The notes beneath the pieces are model-generated. The model was not told where the DNA came from. It searched no databases and was given only the letters and a program-made list of their open reading frames with translations. Position numbers and translations under genes: made by a program. From contig JAFGOG010000188.1 of NCBI GenBank assembly GCA_016926595.1, positions 1 to 7,044 on the forward strand: a stretch of DNA of 7,044 bases, read 5' to 3'. Source of the stretch: Anaerolineae bacterium. Lineage in GTDB: Bacteria; Chloroflexota; Anaerolineae; JAAYZQ01. Below are positions 6,635-7,044 of the stretch, in pieces (the stretch's first letter is position 1; each line of letters opens with the position of its first letter).

Positions 6635-7044
6635 TCACGTCGCGGGACGATATCTGAGCTGCTTGGCCTTGGCCAGTAATTGGCGAAAATACTCGGTCTC
6701 TGTGATTTCCTGGACCTGCCGGTCGCGCTTGATCTCATCCAATTGGATCTGGAGCTTTTCAATCTGCCCCTGCAACCGGGCTTCACGCCGCTTGACCTCC
6801 ACTATTACCCGCTCAAACAGCGAGTATAGGATACTTACCACACTGACATTGAGGGTGGCGATGACCAAATAGGAGCTCTCGACAACGGCCGGGTATTGGC
6901 GCATTCCCCACCGAATGCTAAACAGGGCTGTGACTCCAAGGGGCAAACTAACCAGCAGGTAGAGCAGGATGCGGATCGCCACCCATCGCTGCGAGTGGGC
7001 CGCCCGGTTGCGGATGACCCACCGCTCCAGGGGATAGAGTAGGA
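6635..7044 (-). CDS. Small membrane protein with two hydrophobic segments and coiled-coil tail, N-terminus outside window
   Basis: I do not recognise this protein. The frame is open from the right edge (first readable residues LLYPLERWVIRN) to TGA at 6637-6635, 136 full codons. A GTG at 6982 could be a start but has no clear ribosome site, and the codons before it read as plausible protein, so the gene probably begins beyond 7044. Visible parts are a hydrophobic segment (AIRILLYLLVSLPLGV), a loop with IRWGMRQYPAVVES, a second segment (YLVIATLNVSVVSILYSLF), and then a charged stretch of about 55 residues rich in Lys, Arg, Glu and Gln with heptad-like spacing, suggesting a coiled coil. The end, EITETEYFRQLLAKAKQLR, loosely resembles the short SHOCT-type motif; I hold that weakly. 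The arrangement suggests a membrane-anchored oligomer with a soluble tail. The lipoprotein gene follows after 79 bp with no terminator visible, so the two may be co-transcribed. Confidence 0.75.
   Translation of the reverse strand, partial: LLYPLERWVIRNRAAHSQRWVAIRILLYLLVSLPLGVTALFSIRWGMRQYPAVVESSYLVIATLNVSVVSILYSLFERVIVEVKRREARLQGQIEKLQIQLDEIKRDRQVQEITETEYFRQLLAKAKQLRYRPAT

Overview
This window holds four genes, all on the minus strand: two complete and two cut by the window edges. Three of them encode exported or surface-anchored peptidases. The sequence is GC-rich, and I see no RNA genes, mobile elements, CRISPR arrays or plus-strand genes. The best guess for the host is a Chloroflexota bacterium (Anaerolineae/Caldilineae type). 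The main clue is the large secreted protease, whose last residues are YIYLPIVPRAP after PKD repeats. That resembles the 'YLPLV-R' endings I associate with secreted proteins of that phylum. This assignment is inference from recall, not a search result.

In transcription order (right to left): (1) 7044-6635, the C-terminal part of a small membrane protein with two hydrophobic segments and a charged coiled-coil tail, function unknown. (2) 6555-4207, a 782-residue lipoprotein with an M28 zinc peptidase carrying a PA-like insert, fused to a C-terminal domain resembling a class I glutamine-amidotransferase (DUF4350/ThuA-type) fold that contains no cysteine. (3) 4192-4107, a tandem pair of related hairpins; the second is a strong rho-independent terminator. 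(4) An extended -10 promoter (TGCTATAAT) directly behind that terminator, which starts a new transcription unit. (5) 4028-1074, a 984-residue secreted M28 peptidase with two carboxypeptidase-regulatory-like domains, a MAM/immune-inhibitor-A-like beta-sandwich, two PKD domains and the C-terminal motif. (6) An 88-bp spacer with competing hairpins and a perfect AGGAGG. (7) 985-1, the N-terminal 328 residues of a clostripain-like (family C11) cysteine peptidase, running off the left edge.

Together this looks like an extracellular protein-degradation locus. The C11 enzyme would cut proteins after basic residues (known family behaviour). The two M28 enzymes, one released or wall-associated and one tethered to the membrane by a lipid, would trim the resulting peptides from the N-terminus. 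The secreted M28 and C11 genes probably share a transcript. The lipoprotein gene ends at its own terminator. The least ordinary signals are the tandem hairpin repeat with a compensatory base-pair change, the peptidase/amidotransferase-like fusion, the C-terminal tail motif and the alternative RNA pairings between the last two genes.
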